DNA from: Caldilineaceae bacterium
GTDB taxonomy: Bacteria; Chloroflexota; Anaerolineae; Caldilineales; Caldilineaceae
Length of the DNA stretch: 64,000 bases
Reading direction: 5' to 3'
NCBI GenBank assembly: GCA_026989655.1
Contig: JALSIX010000140.1
Coordinates: forward strand, 1 to 64,000
Shown here: piece after piece, positions 1 to 9,005 of the stretch
Numbering within the stretch: position 1 is the first letter of the stretch
Layout of the letters: the number at the start of each line of letters is the position of its first letter
Notes under the pieces: model-generated
Told to the model about the DNA's origin: nothing
Database searches by the model: none
The model's input: the letters and a program-made list of their open reading frames with translations, nothing else
Position numbers and translations under genes: made by a program

Positions 1-333
1 TGGGGGCGTCGGGACACCCCCGGAGCCCGTCTCCTGACCCGGATCGGGGACCACACGGCCCAGGTGCTGCAGGACCGTTTCCACGCACCGGGATACCTCC
101 TGCCGGATCCCCTGGCCATGGCCGTGGCCCTGGACCCCGACGGAGTCCGGGACGCGCCCCACGTGGCCCTCCGGGTGGAGACCCAAGGCCACTGGGGCCG
201 TGGCCTCACCGCGGTGGACTGGCAGGGGCACTCGGGCCTCTCGCCCAATGTCCACGTGGTGAGGGATCTGGACCCGGATCGGGCCTTCCAGTGGCTGGGC
301 AGGGCGGTGGAAGACGTTCACGAGGAGGCGTGA
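1..333 (+). CDS. Nucleoside hydrolase, C-terminal part (truncated by window start)
   Basis: The frame is open from base 1 to the TGA at 331-333, giving the last 110 residues of a protein whose start lies upstream. The segment DPLAMAVALDP, followed by a V-x-T-x-G-x-x-x-RG-T-VDW pattern, resembles the C-terminal end of inosine-uridine preferring nucleoside hydrolases, which cleave the N-glycosidic bond of ribonucleosides to base plus ribose. The catalytic N-terminal DxDxxxDD motif would be upstream and cannot be checked. The next gene is a nucleoside-type (BMP) binding lipoprotein 109 bp downstream, and the operon contains a PfkB sugar kinase, so a salvage role fits. The family call is moderately sure. 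Confidence 0.65.
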   Translation, partial: WGRRDTPGARLLTRIGDHTAQVLQDRFHAPGYLLPDPLAMAVALDPDGVRDAPHVALRVETQGHWGRGLTAVDWQGHSGLSPNVHVVRDLDPDRAFQWLGRAVEDVHEEA

Positions 334-442
334 AGGACCGGAGAGCCCGGCTTCTGGGGCTGTCCACCCATCTGTCCGGGTGCTGCGCCTCTCCACTTCC
401 GCGGTACACATCTCACCGTTCACATCTCAAGGAGGTCCAAAG

Positions 443-1561
443 ATGATCGCACGACGTAGCTTCTGGGCTGTCTGGCTGTGGGTCGCGGTGCTGATCCTCG
501 CGGCCTGCGCGGCCCCCGCGCAGGCACCGGCCAGCGGCGGGGAGGAGGCCACAGCCGGCGGCGCCCAAGAGGCCGGCGGCGAGGAGGCGCCCCTGAAGGT
601 GGTGCTCCTCATCAACGGCGTCCTGGGCGACCAGTCCTTCTTCGACTCCGCGGCCCGGGGGGTCAACAAGGCCCGAGACGAGCTGGGGGTCCAGGTGAAG
701 ATCATCGAGGCCGGCATCGACCCGGCCCGCTGGGAACCGGCCCTGGAGGACGCCGCGGCCAACGAGGACTACGACATCCTCATCGTGGGCACCTTCCAGA
801 TGGCCGAATACCTGCAGAACCTGGCGCCCCGCTATCCGGACAAGAAGTTCATCATCTTCGACGTCGCGGTGGACTACCAGGCCTGTGACTGCGGGAACGT
901 GTACTCGGTGCTCTACAAGCAGAACGAGGGCTCCTATCTGGCGGGCCTCTATGCGGGGCTGATGACCCAGGTGGAGATGGAGGGCATGAACCCGGAGACC
1001 CTCATCGGGGCCATCGGCGGCCAGGACATCCCGGTGATCAACGACTTCATCGTGGGCTACCGCCAGGGTGCCGGGGACGCGGGCCTGGATCCGGACACGG
1101 GGGTCATCGTCCAGTACGCGGGCGGCTGGAACGACCCGGCCAAGGGCAAGGAGATCACCCTGGCCATGTACCAGCAGGGCGCGGACATCGTCTTCAACAT
1201 CGCGGGGGGCACGGGCATCGGCATCTTCCAGGCCGCCCAGGAGGTGGGCCGCTACGCCATCGGCGTGGACTCGGACCAGGCCCTCATCATCGAGCAGACC
1301 AACCCGGACATGGCCCGCTACATCCTCACCTCCATGATGAAGAACGTGGACAACAGCCTCTTCCGGGCCCTCAAGCTCCACCTGGAGGGCACGCTGCCCT
1401 ATGGCCAGGCCGAGGCCCTGGGCGTGGCCGAGGGCGGTGTGGGGCTGGCCCGCAACAAGTACTACGAGGAGATGACCCCCGACGAGGTGAAGGCCCGGAT
1501 CGACCAGGCCGAGCAGGAGATCCTGGAAGGCAAGATCGTGGTGGACACGGTGTTCAAGTGA
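443..1561 (+). CDS. BMP family substrate-binding lipoprotein of a nucleoside-type ABC transporter
   Basis: A 372-residue Bmp/PnrA-like periplasmic binding protein that should deliver nucleosides (or a related ligand) to the ABC transporter encoded just downstream. Residues 1-22 are a lipoprotein signal ending in a LILAAC lipobox with Cys22, followed by a low-complexity Ala/Gly/Glu linker to about residue 48. The mature part opens with the family pattern VVLLINGVLGDQSFFDSAARG and contains the DPARWEPAL and GSYLAGLYAGL segments typical of the fold. ATG 443 was chosen over the upstream in-frame ATG because AAGGAGG lies 6-7 nt before it and the signal peptide begins there. The actual ligand (purine or pyrimidine nucleoside) cannot be read from sequence. 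Confidence 0.9.
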   Translation: MIARRSFWAVWLWVAVLILAACAAPAQAPASGGEEATAGGAQEAGGEEAPLKVVLLINGVLGDQSFFDSAARGVNKARDELGVQVKIIEAGIDPARWEPALEDAAANEDYDILIVGTFQMAEYLQNLAPRYPDKKFIIFDVAVDYQACDCGNVYSVLYKQNEGSYLAGLYAGLMTQVEMEGMNPETLIGAIGGQDIPVINDFIVGYRQGAGDAGLDPDTGVIVQYAGGWNDPAKGKEITLAMYQQGADIVFNIAGGTGIGIFQAAQEVGRYAIGVDSDQALIIEQTNPDMARYILTSMMKNVDNSLFRALKLHLEGTLPYGQAEALGVAEGGVGLARNKYYEEMTPDEVKARIDQAEQEILEGKIVVDTVFK

Positions 1562-1662
1562 GCCGGATGGGCAGAGAGGAGGGGGGACGGGAGTCCGTGG
1601 CTTCCCAGGAGGACGGGACATCCACAGCCCTCCCCCCTCTCCCTTCCCCCCAAGGAGGCCCC

Positions 1663-3213
1663 ATGTCGTCCCCTCCCCTCATCGAGATGCGCGACATCGT
1701 CAAGGTCTATCCCAACGGGGTGGTGGCCAATGACGGGGTGCACTTCACCGTGGAACCCGGGGAGATCCACGCCCTGGTGGGCGAGAACGGCGCGGGCAAG
1801 ACCACCCTGATGAAGATCCTCTACGGGCTGGAGTCGCCCACCCAGGGCGAGATCCGGCTGCGGGGCCGGCCGGTCCACTTCCGTTCCCCCCTGGATGCCA
1901 TCGCCCATGGCATCGGCATGGTCCACCAGAACTTCATGCTCATCCCCTCCTTCACCGTGGCCGAGAACATCGTCCTGGGCCAGGAGCCCCGGCACCGCAT
2001 GCTGGTGGACCGAGAGGCCGCTCTCCAGATCACCCGGGAGCTCTCCCAGCAGTACGGCCTCCGGGTGGAGGCCGAGGCCGTGGTGGACAGCGTGCCCGTG
2101 GGCATGCGCCAGCGGGTGGAGATCCTCAAGACCCTCTACCGGGGCGCAGAGATCCTGATCCTGGACGAGCCCACCGCGGTCCTCACCCCCCAGGAGACCC
2201 AGGAGCTCTTCCAGGCCATCCGGGCCCTGGTGGCCCAGGGGAAGACGGTGATCTTCATCACCCACAAGCTGCGGGAGGTGAAGGAGATCTCCGACCGGGT
2301 GACGGTCATGCGCAACGGCCGGGTCATGGGCACCCTGCCCACAGCCCAGGCCACCACCGATCAGTTGGCCCGCATGATGGTGGGCCGAGACGTGCTGTTG
2401 ACCGTGGAGAAGCCCCCGGCCCAGCCCGGAGAGCCGGTGCTGGAGGTCCGGGACCTGACCTACGTCTCCGAGACCGGGCGCACCATGTTGCGGGACGTGC
2501 GCTTCACCGTCCGGGCTGGAGAGATCCTGGGGGTCGCGGGGGTGGAGGGCAACGGCCAGACCGAGCTGGTGGAGGTGCTCACCGGCCTGCGGCCGGCCAC
2601 CGGGGGCTCCGCCCGGGTCCGGGGGCGGGAGATCCTGAACGCCACGCCCCGCCAGGTCCGCCTGAGCGGCGTGGCCCACATCCCCGAGGACCGGCTGAAC
2701 AACGGTCTGGCCTTGACCGCCACCATCAACGAGAACCTGATCGTGGACCGTTACTTCCGGCCGCCCTTCCTGCGGGGGCTTTTCATCGACAGCCAGGTGG
2801 TCCAGGAACACGGTGTCCGGCTCATCCAGGCCTTCGACATCCGTGCGCCCGGGGGCGACGTGCCGGTGGCCTCTCTTTCCGGAGGCAACATGCAGAAGGT
2901 CATCGTGGCCCGGGAGTTCTCCGCGGAGCCGGTGCTCCTCATCGCGGCCCAGCCCACCCGGGGCATCGACGTGGGCGCCACCGAGTTCATCCGCCGCCAG
3001 CTGGTGGAGAAGCGAAGCGGAGGCACCGCGGTCCTCCTCATCAGCGCCGACCTGGCCGAGGTCATGAGCCTCTCGGATCGGCTGGTGGTCATGTACGAGG
3101 GCCAGATCACCGGGGTCTTTCCCCAGGTGGACCGGGTGAGCGAGGAGGAGCTGGGGCTCTACATGTTGGGCCTCCGGCGGCAGACACCAGAGGAGATGGA
3201 GGCGTACCTGTGA
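1663..3213 (+). CDS. Nucleoside-type ABC transporter, double ATP-binding subunit
   Basis: A 516-residue protein with two ABC ATPase domains in tandem, as in the YufO/NupA and sugar (RbsA-like) transporters. Domain 1 has Walker A GENGAGKT at residues 40-47 and Walker B ILILDEPTAVL. Domain 2 has the degenerate GVEGNGQTE P-loop usual in this family, the signature SLSGGNMQK and then QPTRGIDVGA. ATG 1663 is preceded by CAAGGAGG and gives the normal N-terminus; a longer in-frame start at 1558 overlaps the previous gene and would add an unconserved Gly/Ser tail. It lies between the binding lipoprotein and two permeases (4-nt overlap with the next gene), so it energises that importer. Confidence 0.93.
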   Translation: MSSPPLIEMRDIVKVYPNGVVANDGVHFTVEPGEIHALVGENGAGKTTLMKILYGLESPTQGEIRLRGRPVHFRSPLDAIAHGIGMVHQNFMLIPSFTVAENIVLGQEPRHRMLVDREAALQITRELSQQYGLRVEAEAVVDSVPVGMRQRVEILKTLYRGAEILILDEPTAVLTPQETQELFQAIRALVAQGKTVIFITHKLREVKEISDRVTVMRNGRVMGTLPTAQATTDQLARMMVGRDVLLTVEKPPAQPGEPVLEVRDLTYVSETGRTMLRDVRFTVRAGEILGVAGVEGNGQTELVEVLTGLRPATGGSARVRGREILNATPRQVRLSGVAHIPEDRLNNGLALTATINENLIVDRYFRPPFLRGLFIDSQVVQEHGVRLIQAFDIRAPGGDVPVASLSGGNMQKVIVAREFSAEPVLLIAAQPTRGIDVGATEFIRRQLVEKRSGGTAVLLISADLAEVMSLSDRLVVMYEGQITGVFPQVDRVSEEELGLYMLGLRRQTPEEMEAYL

Positions 3214-4364
3214 ACAGGGTACTGCGTTCCAATCCGGTCCGGGAGGCCCTGCGGGTGGCCATCGCGGTGGCCGTGGCCCTCACCTTGGGCTTCATCGTCA
3301 CCCTCTTCGTCAGCGAGGACCCGGTGGGTGCCTACAAGGCCTTCCTCTTCGGGCCGGTGAGTCGGTTGAACCGCTTCGGCGACTGGATCGAGGAGTCCAT
3401 CACCCTGATCTTCCTGGGCCTGGCCGTGGCCCTGGTCTTCAAGGCCTCCCAGTTCAGCCTGGGCCAGGAGGGCCAGATGGTACTGGGCGCGCTGGTGGCC
3501 GGCGCGGTGGCCCTCTACGTGCCCCTGCCCGGGATCCTGCGCATCCCCCTGGGGCTGCTGGCGGCCATGGTGGTGGGCTTTCTGTGGGGCATGCTCCCCG
3601 GCTTCCTGAAGGCCTATGTGGAGGCCGACGAGATCGTCTCCACCCTGATGTTGAACGTGGTCGCGCTCAAGATCTACGAGTACCTGCTCACCTACAAGAT
3701 CAAGCCGCCCGATGCCGGCTACACCGCGTCGGCCACCTTCCCCGACCCGGGGATCCTGCCCACCTTCCTGCCGCCCCTGCCCTTCCTGGCCGAGATCCGG
3801 CAGCTCTTCATGCAGCGGACCAACATCTCCATCGCCCTCTACCTGGTCCTGGCCGCGGTGGTGGTGGTCTACCTGCTCATGTACCGCATGCCCTTTGGCT
3901 ACGAGCTGCGGATGGTGGGCGCCAACCTCCGCTTTGCCCGCTACGGCGGCATCCACACCCGGCGCACCATCATGCTCTCCATGGCGGTCAGCGGCATCTT
4001 CGCGGGCCTGGCGGGCGCCCATCTGGCCATGGGCATCCATCGCAAGCTCATCCTCAACATCACCTTTGGCCTGGGCTTCGAGGGCATCGTGGTCAGCCTG
4101 CTGGCCCGGAACAACCCCCTGGCCGTGCCCCTGACCGGCCTGGCCTACGGCTACCTGCGGGCCGGCGCGGACGTGATGGAGCGGAGTTCGGACGTCTCCC
4201 GGGAGATGGTGCTGGTCATCCAGGCGGTGATCATCCTGTTGGTCACCGCGGAGCGGATCCTCCCCATGGTGCAACGGCGTATCGCGGCCCGGCGAAGCGC
4301 CCCGGGAGCTGCCCAGACCCCGGAGCCTGCTCCGGCCTCGGGCCCAGCGAAAGGAGACGCCTGA
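3210..4364 (+). CDS. Nucleoside-type ABC transporter permease 1
   Basis: A 384-residue integral membrane protein of the BPD_transp_2 family (YufP/NupB-like) with roughly eight to ten hydrophobic segments, among them a stretch near residue 15 and the SLGQEGQMVLGALVAG region. It starts with GTG inside the stop of the ATPase gene (GTGA overlap) and ends by overlapping the next permease start (TGATG), so translation of the three is probably coupled. The last 35 residues are an Ala/Pro-rich cytoplasmic tail. It forms the membrane channel together with the neighbouring permease. Confidence 0.9.
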   Translation: MNRVLRSNPVREALRVAIAVAVALTLGFIVTLFVSEDPVGAYKAFLFGPVSRLNRFGDWIEESITLIFLGLAVALVFKASQFSLGQEGQMVLGALVAGAVALYVPLPGILRIPLGLLAAMVVGFLWGMLPGFLKAYVEADEIVSTLMLNVVALKIYEYLLTYKIKPPDAGYTASATFPDPGILPTFLPPLPFLAEIRQLFMQRTNISIALYLVLAAVVVVYLLMYRMPFGYELRMVGANLRFARYGGIHTRRTIMLSMAVSGIFAGLAGAHLAMGIHRKLILNITFGLGFEGIVVSLLARNNPLAVPLTGLAYGYLRAGADVMERSSDVSREMVLVIQAVIILLVTAERILPMVQRRIAARRSAPGAAQTPEPAPASGPAKGDA

Positions 4365-5344
4365 TGTCCATCGGCCTTGTGCTGCGGGGGATCTTCAGCG
4401 CGCTCTTCGTGGCCAGCGTCCTGCGCATCAGCACCCCTCTGATCCTCCCCGCGCTGGGGGGGCTCATCTCCGACCTGGCCGGGGTGATCAACATCGCGCT
4501 GGAGGGGATCATGCTGGTGGCCGCGTTCACCGGCGTGGTGGTCAGCGCGTACACCCAGAACGTCTGGCTGGGGGTGTTGGCCGGCCTGGCCGTGGGCACC
4601 CTCTTCTCCCTGATCCTGGCCCTCTTCCACCTCTACCTGAAGACGGACATCATCCTGGCCGGCATCGCGCTGAACATCATGGCCCAGGGGGGCACCGTCT
4701 TCCTCCTCTTCACCCTCACCGGGGACAAGGGCAGCTCCGCTTCCCTGGCCAGCGGCACGGTCCCCCGGGTGGTCATCCCCTTGCTCCACGACGTACCGGT
4801 GTTGGGCACCATCCTGAGTGGCCACCACATCTTCACCTACCTGGCCTTCCTGCTGGCCGTGGTGGTGGCCGTCTTCCTCTATCGGACGCCTCTGGGAACC
4901 CATCTGCGGGCGGTGGGGGAGAACCCAGAGGCCGCCGCCTCCGTGGGCATCAACGTGGTCCGGGTGCAGACCATCGCCATCGGCCTGAGCGGGCTGTTGG
5001 CCTCTCTGGGGGGCCTCAGCCTCTCCATGGCCTACCTGAGCTTCTTCCAGAACAACATGACCGCGGGGCGGGGCTTCATCGCCCTGGCCGCCATCTTCCT
5101 GGGCGGCCGCACCCCCTGGGGCACCCTCCTGGCCGCGGTCTTCTTCGGCTTCGCCGACGCCCTGGCCAACCAGTTCGGCTCCCTCCAGGTGCCTCCCCAG
5201 TGGGTCCAGATGATCCCCTACGCGGCCACGGTCATCGCCCTGGTGGTCTACAACGTGCGCCGCCGGCGGCAGGCCATCGAGCGAGCCCGACGCATGCAGG
5301 AGCAGCTCCACGCACAGGGCACGGCCTTCGGAGGAGGGGACTGA
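4364..5344 (+). CDS. Nucleoside-type ABC transporter permease 2
   Basis: A 326-residue partner permease (YufQ/NupC-like). The N-terminus carries the family pattern of a hydrophobic helix followed by GGLISDLAGVINIALEGIML, and about eight further membrane segments follow. ATG 4364 overlaps the preceding TGA by one base and has AAGGAG 6-7 nt upstream. The stop overlaps the next ATG by one base, so the ADP-ribosylglycohydrolase gene is in the same transcription unit. With the BMP lipoprotein, ATPase and first permease it completes a four-gene importer. Confidence 0.9.
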   Translation: MSIGLVLRGIFSALFVASVLRISTPLILPALGGLISDLAGVINIALEGIMLVAAFTGVVVSAYTQNVWLGVLAGLAVGTLFSLILALFHLYLKTDIILAGIALNIMAQGGTVFLLFTLTGDKGSSASLASGTVPRVVIPLLHDVPVLGTILSGHHIFTYLAFLLAVVVAVFLYRTPLGTHLRAVGENPEAAASVGINVVRVQTIAIGLSGLLASLGGLSLSMAYLSFFQNNMTAGRGFIALAAIFLGGRTPWGTLLAAVFFGFADALANQFGSLQVPPQWVQMIPYAATVIALVVYNVRRRRQAIERARRMQEQLHAQGTAFGGGD

Positions 5345-6393
5345 TGGACCGCACCCACCTGTTGGACCGGATCCGGGGTGGCCTGTACGGCCAGGCCCTG
5401 GGGGATGCCTGGGCCATGCCGGCCCTGCTCACCCCCCAGGACACCTGGGAACGCTACGGGGGATGGATCGACGAGTTCTGCCCCGGCCCCCAAGACCATC
5501 CCTTCCACGCAGGGCTGCCCCCGGGCCGGGTCACCGACGACACCGAGCAGGCCTTCGCCCTGGCCGAGGCCATCCTGGAGGCCGGCCAGGTCACCTCCCA
5601 GGCCGTGGCCCAGGCCCTGCTCCGCTGGTACCGCCGGGTGGACGGCGACCACTGCCCCTTCATCGGCCCCTCCACCCGCCGGGCCATCCAGGCCATCCAG
5701 GCCGGCCGGGCCCTGGAGGAGGCCGGCCGCTTCGGGGACACCAACGGCGCGGCCATGCGCATCGCACCGGTGGGCCTCATCCACCCCGGAGACGTGGACG
5801 GTGCGGTCCAGGACGCGTACCGGGCCTGTGTCCCCACCCACCACACGGACGTGGCCATCTCCGGCGCGGCCGCGGTGGCCGGCGCCATCGCCGCGGCCAT
5901 GGTCCCCGGCACGACCCTGGAGGAGATGGTCCAGGCCGGCATGGAGGCGGCAGCCCAGGGCCGGGGCCTGGGCCCCCGCTGGATGGGCCCCTCGGTGGCC
6001 CGGCGCATCCAGATGGCCGTGGAGATCGCCCAAGGGGCCGGCCCTGTCCGGGCACGGATCCAGGAGCTGTACGACGTGGTGGGCACCACCCTGGCCATCC
6101 CCGAGTCCGTGCCGGCCGCGTTCGGTGTGCTGGTGTTGGCCCAGGGAGATCCCCGACAGACGGCCGTCTACGCCGCGGCCCTCTCCGGCGACGCGGACAC
6201 CATCGGTGCCATGGCCTGTGCCATGGCCGGAGCCTGGCGGGGTGCAGCCGCCATCCCGGCCGAGGTGCTGGAGCCCCTCCAGCGGGCCAACCCCGAGCTG
6301 GACTTCGAGGGCGTGGCCCAGGGGCTGATGGAGGTGATCCCACCCCCCGGAGGACGCGGTGAGGCAGGGGAACGGAGGGCCCCAGAGGCGTGA
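5344..6393 (+). CDS. ADP-ribosylglycohydrolase (DraG/ARH) family protein
   Basis: A 349-residue protein with the ADP-ribosylglycohydrolase fold. The hallmarks are the N-terminal RGGLYGQALGDA, the metal-binding TDDTEQ motif near residue 65, GDTNGAAMRIAPVG in the middle and SGDADTIGAMACAMAG near residue 280, which supplies further Mg/Mn ligands. Family members hydrolyse N- or O-glycosidic bonds of ADP-ribosyl groups. Translation is probably coupled to the permease (1-nt overlap). In a nucleoside uptake and salvage operon the likelier substrate is a small nucleoside or ADP-ribose-type metabolite than a modified protein; that is inference from context. Confidence 0.85.
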   Translation: MDRTHLLDRIRGGLYGQALGDAWAMPALLTPQDTWERYGGWIDEFCPGPQDHPFHAGLPPGRVTDDTEQAFALAEAILEAGQVTSQAVAQALLRWYRRVDGDHCPFIGPSTRRAIQAIQAGRALEEAGRFGDTNGAAMRIAPVGLIHPGDVDGAVQDAYRACVPTHHTDVAISGAAAVAGAIAAAMVPGTTLEEMVQAGMEAAAQGRGLGPRWMGPSVARRIQMAVEIAQGAGPVRARIQELYDVVGTTLAIPESVPAAFGVLVLAQGDPRQTAVYAAALSGDADTIGAMACAMAGAWRGAAAIPAEVLEPLQRANPELDFEGVAQGLMEVIPPPGGRGEAGERRAPEA

Positions 6394-6440
6394 TGCGGCC
6401 GGGCCATCCGTGGGAGAGACATCGGGAGGACAGACCCCAC

Positions 6441-7784
6441 ATGGAACTCGATCTGCTCATCCAGAACTGCGACGTCCTCACCGTGGAGGTGGCCCCGGAG
6501 GGCCCCCAGGTCCGCTTCCGTCCGGGCATGGACATCGGCGTCCAGGGCGCCCGGGTGGTGGCCGTGGAGCCCACCGGCACCCTCCGCCCTCGACCTGCCA
6601 CCCAGGTGATCTCCGGGGACCGCCGGCTGGCCATTCCCGGGCTGATCAACACCCATGCCCACGTGCCCATGGTCCTCTTCCGGGGCCTGGCCGAGGACGT
6701 GACCATCGAGGCCTGGTTCAACGACTACATCTGGCCGCTGGAATCCAACCTGACCCCGGAGGATGTCTACTGGGGCGCGCTGCTGGGCATCGCGGAGATG
6801 ATCGAGGCCGGCATCACCTGTGTGGCGGACCACTACTTCGCCATGGACCAGGTGGCCCAGGCCGTGGTGGAGAGCGGCATCCGCGCGAACCTGGTGTGGG
6901 CGGTCTTCGGCCACCAGGGCCCGGAGATGCTGGACCGGACCTGCGAGTTCGTGGAACGGTGGCAGGGCCAGGCGGACGGTCGGATCACGGCCTGGTTGGG
7001 GCCCCACGCGCCCTACACCTGCCCACCGGATTTCCTCCGCCTGGCCGCGGAACGGGCCCGGGAGCTGGGCGTGGGCATCCACATCCACGTCGCGGAGACC
7101 CGGGAACAGGTGCAGCGAAGCCTGGAACAACACGGCCGCACCCCCATCCAGCTCCTGGCCGACACCCAGATCCTGGAACGCCCCACCCTCCTGGCCCACT
7201 GTCTCTACCCCCAGGAGGAGGACTATCCCCTGCTCCAGGCCGCGGACACGGGCATCGCCCACGCGCCCAAGACCTACCTCAAGCTGGGCATGGGCACCGC
7301 ACCCCTGGCCCGGTTCTGGGAGCTGGACATCCCCGTGGGGCTGGCCACCGACGGCGCGGTCAGCAGCAACACCCTGGACATCCTGGAACAACTGCGCCTG
7401 ATGGCACTGGCCCAGAAGGACGCGGTCCAGGATCCCACGGCCATGCCCGTGGCCCAGGCCCTGGCCATCGCGTTCCAGGGCAGCGCCCGGGTGGTCCACC
7501 AGGCCGATGCCCTGGGCCATCTGGCCCCCGGCGGGCTGGCCGATATCGTGCTCCTGCGCCAGGACGGCGTACATGTGACGCCTCGCCACGATCCCGGGGC
7601 CAACCTGATCTACTCCGCTCGGGCCGCGGATGTGGACACGGTCATCGTCCACGGGCGGGTCCTGCTCCAGGAAGGCCGTCTCCTCACCATCGACAAGGCC
7701 CGGGTGCAGGCCGAGGTGGCCCGCCGTCTGGCCCGCCTGGCCCAACGGGTTCCTGGCCGTCGTATCGCCACCTACCCGGCCTAG
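6441..7784 (+). CDS. Amidohydrolase, MtaD/SsnA-like nucleoside deaminase
   Basis: A 447-residue metal-dependent amidohydrolase. It shows the metal-binding HAH in LINTHAHVPMVLFRG, the HIHVAETREQ segment, LLAHC and the LATDGAVSSNTLDILEQLR motif that carries the catalytic Asp. This pattern matches 5-methylthioadenosine/S-adenosylhomocysteine deaminases and related N-ethylammeline-type hydrolases, so deamination of an imported or recycled adenosine-type nucleoside is likely. ATG 6441 has GGGAGGA about 10 nt upstream; an alternative start at 6390-6393 would overlap the previous gene. The exact substrate is not decidable from sequence. Confidence 0.85.
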   Translation: MELDLLIQNCDVLTVEVAPEGPQVRFRPGMDIGVQGARVVAVEPTGTLRPRPATQVISGDRRLAIPGLINTHAHVPMVLFRGLAEDVTIEAWFNDYIWPLESNLTPEDVYWGALLGIAEMIEAGITCVADHYFAMDQVAQAVVESGIRANLVWAVFGHQGPEMLDRTCEFVERWQGQADGRITAWLGPHAPYTCPPDFLRLAAERARELGVGIHIHVAETREQVQRSLEQHGRTPIQLLADTQILERPTLLAHCLYPQEEDYPLLQAADTGIAHAPKTYLKLGMGTAPLARFWELDIPVGLATDGAVSSNTLDILEQLRLMALAQKDAVQDPTAMPVAQALAIAFQGSARVVHQADALGHLAPGGLADIVLLRQDGVHVTPRHDPGANLIYSARAADVDTVIVHGRVLLQEGRLLTIDKARVQAEVARRLARLAQRVPGRRIATYPA

Positions 7785-7793
7785 GACCTCCCC

Positions 7794-8774
7794 ATGTCCC
7801 ACCAGGTGGCCCTTGTCGGCGACATCAACGTGGATGTCCTCCTCCCGGTGGAGCGCTATCCCTCCCTGGGGGACGATGCCCCGGCCCAGGAGGTCCTCCT
7901 GCGGCCCGGGGGGACCGTGGCCAACACCGGCGTGGTCCTGGCCAAGCTGGGGGTGGCCGTCCACATGACGAGCTGTGTGGGCCAGGATCCCTGGGCCGAG
8001 CTGGCCCTGGAGGCCCTGGCCAACGTGGGCGTGGATCTCTCGGGCGTCCGGCGCACCCACCAGGCCGGCACCGGCTTCGTGGCCATCCCCGTCACCCCCG
8101 ACGGCGAGCGCACCATGTTCTCCTATCGGGGAGCGAACGCGCTTCTCCGGCCAGAGGACATCCGGCCCCAGGCGTTGGCCTCCGCGCGCATCCTCCACAT
8201 GTCCGGGTACAACTTCATGGCCCCCACACAACGGGAGGCCTCCTTCCACGCCCTGGCCCAGGCCCGAGAGCAGGGGCTTCCCCTCTCCCTGGACGTGGGG
8301 CTGGAGCCTGCTCGGGCCATCCCCGACACCGTCCAGGCGCTGTTGGCCCAGACCCGGATCCTCAGCCTGGGGATGGAGGAGGCACGCCGCCTCTGGGGAG
8401 TGGAGGAGCCGGAGGCGGCCCTGGCCGCGGCCGCGGCCCGGGGGGCAGAGCTCATCGGACTGAAGCTGGGCGGAGCGGGCTGTCTGGTGGCCCAAGGGGA
8501 TGCCCGGATCCGGCTGGCCGGACTGCCTGTGGAGCCGGTGGACACCACCGGTGCCGGGGACGCGTTCACCGCCGGGCTCATCGCCGGTTGGGTATGGGGA
8601 TGGCCGTTGGACGCCACAGCCCTGCTGGCCAACACCTTGGGCGGCCTGGCCACCACCGTGTGGGGCGGTGGACCTGCCCTGCCCGGCCGGGACGAGGTGC
8701 GGAGATACCTGGCCGATCGATGCGAGGCCCCAGAGAGCCGCCCCCTGCTCGCACGTCTGGAGCCCGGGGGCTGA
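7794..8774 (+). CDS. PfkB-family carbohydrate/nucleoside kinase
   Basis: A 326-residue ribokinase-like kinase. It has the N-terminal GDINVDVLLPVERYP, the GGTVANTGVVLAKLG substrate/ATP region and the C-terminal signature DTTGAGDAFTAGLIAG with the catalytic Asp. Family members phosphorylate ribose, nucleosides or related sugars. As last gene of the operon with a nucleoside hydrolase and a nucleoside importer, it may phosphorylate the released ribose or an imported nucleoside. The intergenic distance to the preceding gene is 9 bp. Confidence 0.88.
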   Translation: MSHQVALVGDINVDVLLPVERYPSLGDDAPAQEVLLRPGGTVANTGVVLAKLGVAVHMTSCVGQDPWAELALEALANVGVDLSGVRRTHQAGTGFVAIPVTPDGERTMFSYRGANALLRPEDIRPQALASARILHMSGYNFMAPTQREASFHALAQAREQGLPLSLDVGLEPARAIPDTVQALLAQTRILSLGMEEARRLWGVEEPEAALAAAAARGAELIGLKLGGAGCLVAQGDARIRLAGLPVEPVDTTGAGDAFTAGLIAGWVWGWPLDATALLANTLGGLATTVWGGGPALPGRDEVRRYLADRCEAPESRPLLARLEPGG

Positions 8775-8960
8775 TATCGGCCCCGGCCCCGAGCAGCCTC
8801 GGCTCCGATGGAAACTCCGGGCCACCTCCTCCCCGCCGCTCTGTCCCACCACACCGGCACGGTGGCCCGACATCGGACAGCGCCGTGCCTGCCTCCCCAT
8901 ATCTGCCCGGTTTGGGCCGCCAAGGTGACGGCCATTACAATGGGACCACCCGGACCTGCG

Positions 8961-8966
8961 TATACT
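8961..8966 (+). promoter_or_regulatory. Probable -10 element for the DsbA-like lipoprotein genes
   Basis: TATACT lies 39 nt before the ATG at 9006. A TTACAA at 8935-8940 could be the -35, but the spacer would be 20 nt, which is long. The rest of the 231-bp gap from 8775 shows nothing else I can name. Confidence 0.4.
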
Positions 8967-9005
8967 GCAGATCACAGCCGTTACGTCTCGATCCTGGAGA
9001 GGGCC

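Noticed and set aside
1558-1662. Upstream start for the ABC ATPase
   Set aside because: Would overlap the BMP gene and add an unconserved 35-residue tail, while ATG 1663 has a perfect ribosome site.
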